A stretch of DNA of 40,886 bases, taken from NCBI GenBank assembly GCA_023450615.1, contig JAEXGT010000069.1:1-40886 (forward strand). Direction: 5' to 3'. Source of the stretch: Pseudomonadota bacterium (GTDB taxonomy: Bacteria; Pseudomonadota; Alphaproteobacteria; Rhizobiales; Beijerinckiaceae). The position numbers and the translations under genes were made by a program. Position 1 is the first letter of the stretch. The number at the start of each line of letters is the position of its first letter. Of this stretch, positions 40,868 through 40,886 are shown piece after piece. Below the pieces are notes generated by a model. It had not been told where the DNA came from. It made no database searches and was given only the letters and a program-made list of their open reading frames with translations.

Positions 40868-40886
40868 CCCCTCTCCCGTTTGGGAG
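40868..40886. repeat. Palindromic repeat cut by the window end
   Basis: CTCCC (40873-40877)-GTTT-GGGAG (40882-40886) ends exactly at the window edge, with CCC before it. Repeats of the form CCCTCTCCC...GGGAGAGGG are common in Hyphomicrobiales, so the rest probably lies just beyond. Confidence 0.45.

Overview
The window is high-GC chromosomal DNA from an alphaproteobacterium of the order Hyphomicrobiales (Rhizobiales). A Methylobacteriaceae-like genome such as Microvirga is the best guess, from gene order and protein flavour only. Supporting signs are the runs rplU-rpmA-GNAT-obgE-proB-proA-nadD-rsfS-rlmH-envC-ctpA-rppH and purS-purQ-purL-bolA-grxD, the TIGR02302/DUF4175 protein beside lysA, EcfG-type promoter motifs (GGAAC-N16-CGTT) and a Mur-type TGCAAAT palindrome. 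I see no plasmid, phage, IS or CRISPR signature; most of the window is core genome.

Layout. 1-3.3 kb: a truncated secreted Cys/Gly-rich protein, an AT-rich gap, a small orphan protein, Dps ferritin and a type II NADH dehydrogenase. 3.3-7.6 kb: a TroABCD-type Mn/Zn ABC importer with a Mur-like operator and an EcfG-like promoter. 7.8-9.7 kb: a membrane class III adenylate cyclase with an extracytoplasmic sensor, then tRNA-Ser(CGA). 10-20.4 kb: a long + strand housekeeping run (ribosomal proteins L21 and L27, Obg GTPase, proline synthesis, NAD synthesis, ribosome silencing and 23S rRNA methylation, EnvC, CtpA, RppH). 20.4-24.3 kb: a small orphan protein, tRNA-Leu(CAA), YqaA, DsbB-like, M15 peptidase, HNH protein and DedA. 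24.3-29.7 kb (minus): 3-hydroxyacyl-CoA dehydrogenase, EtfA, EtfB, rhomboid protease, PduO-type cobalamin adenosyltransferase, PagL-like lipid A deacylase and a twin-TM protein. 29.7-34 kb (minus): DUF4175 protein, lysA and an LptM-like lipoprotein, with tlpA divergent. 35-39.3 kb (minus): orphan protein, grxD, bolA, purL, purQ, purS. The window ends with MepA-like endopeptidase, an orphan lipoprotein and the edge of a palindromic repeat.

Themes. The first 8 kb looks like stress and metal homeostasis: EcfG-like motifs lie before dps, before the small protein at 706-975 and before the Mn/Zn importer, the last also carrying Mur-like boxes. Envelope maintenance recurs (EnvC, CtpA, M15 and M74 peptidases, PagL, LptM, DsbB, TlpA).

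The least explained structure is a family of intergenic quasi-palindromic repeats beginning TAGAGCATCG. Two 105-bp copies, about 93% identical by hand alignment, lie in inverted orientation around the hbd-etfAB-rhomboid block. Three stop codons in the window are formed by repeat termini. No clear new multi-gene system is visible; the strongest novelty candidates are the repeat family, the dual control of the metal importer, the TroC C-terminal extension and several orphan small proteins.
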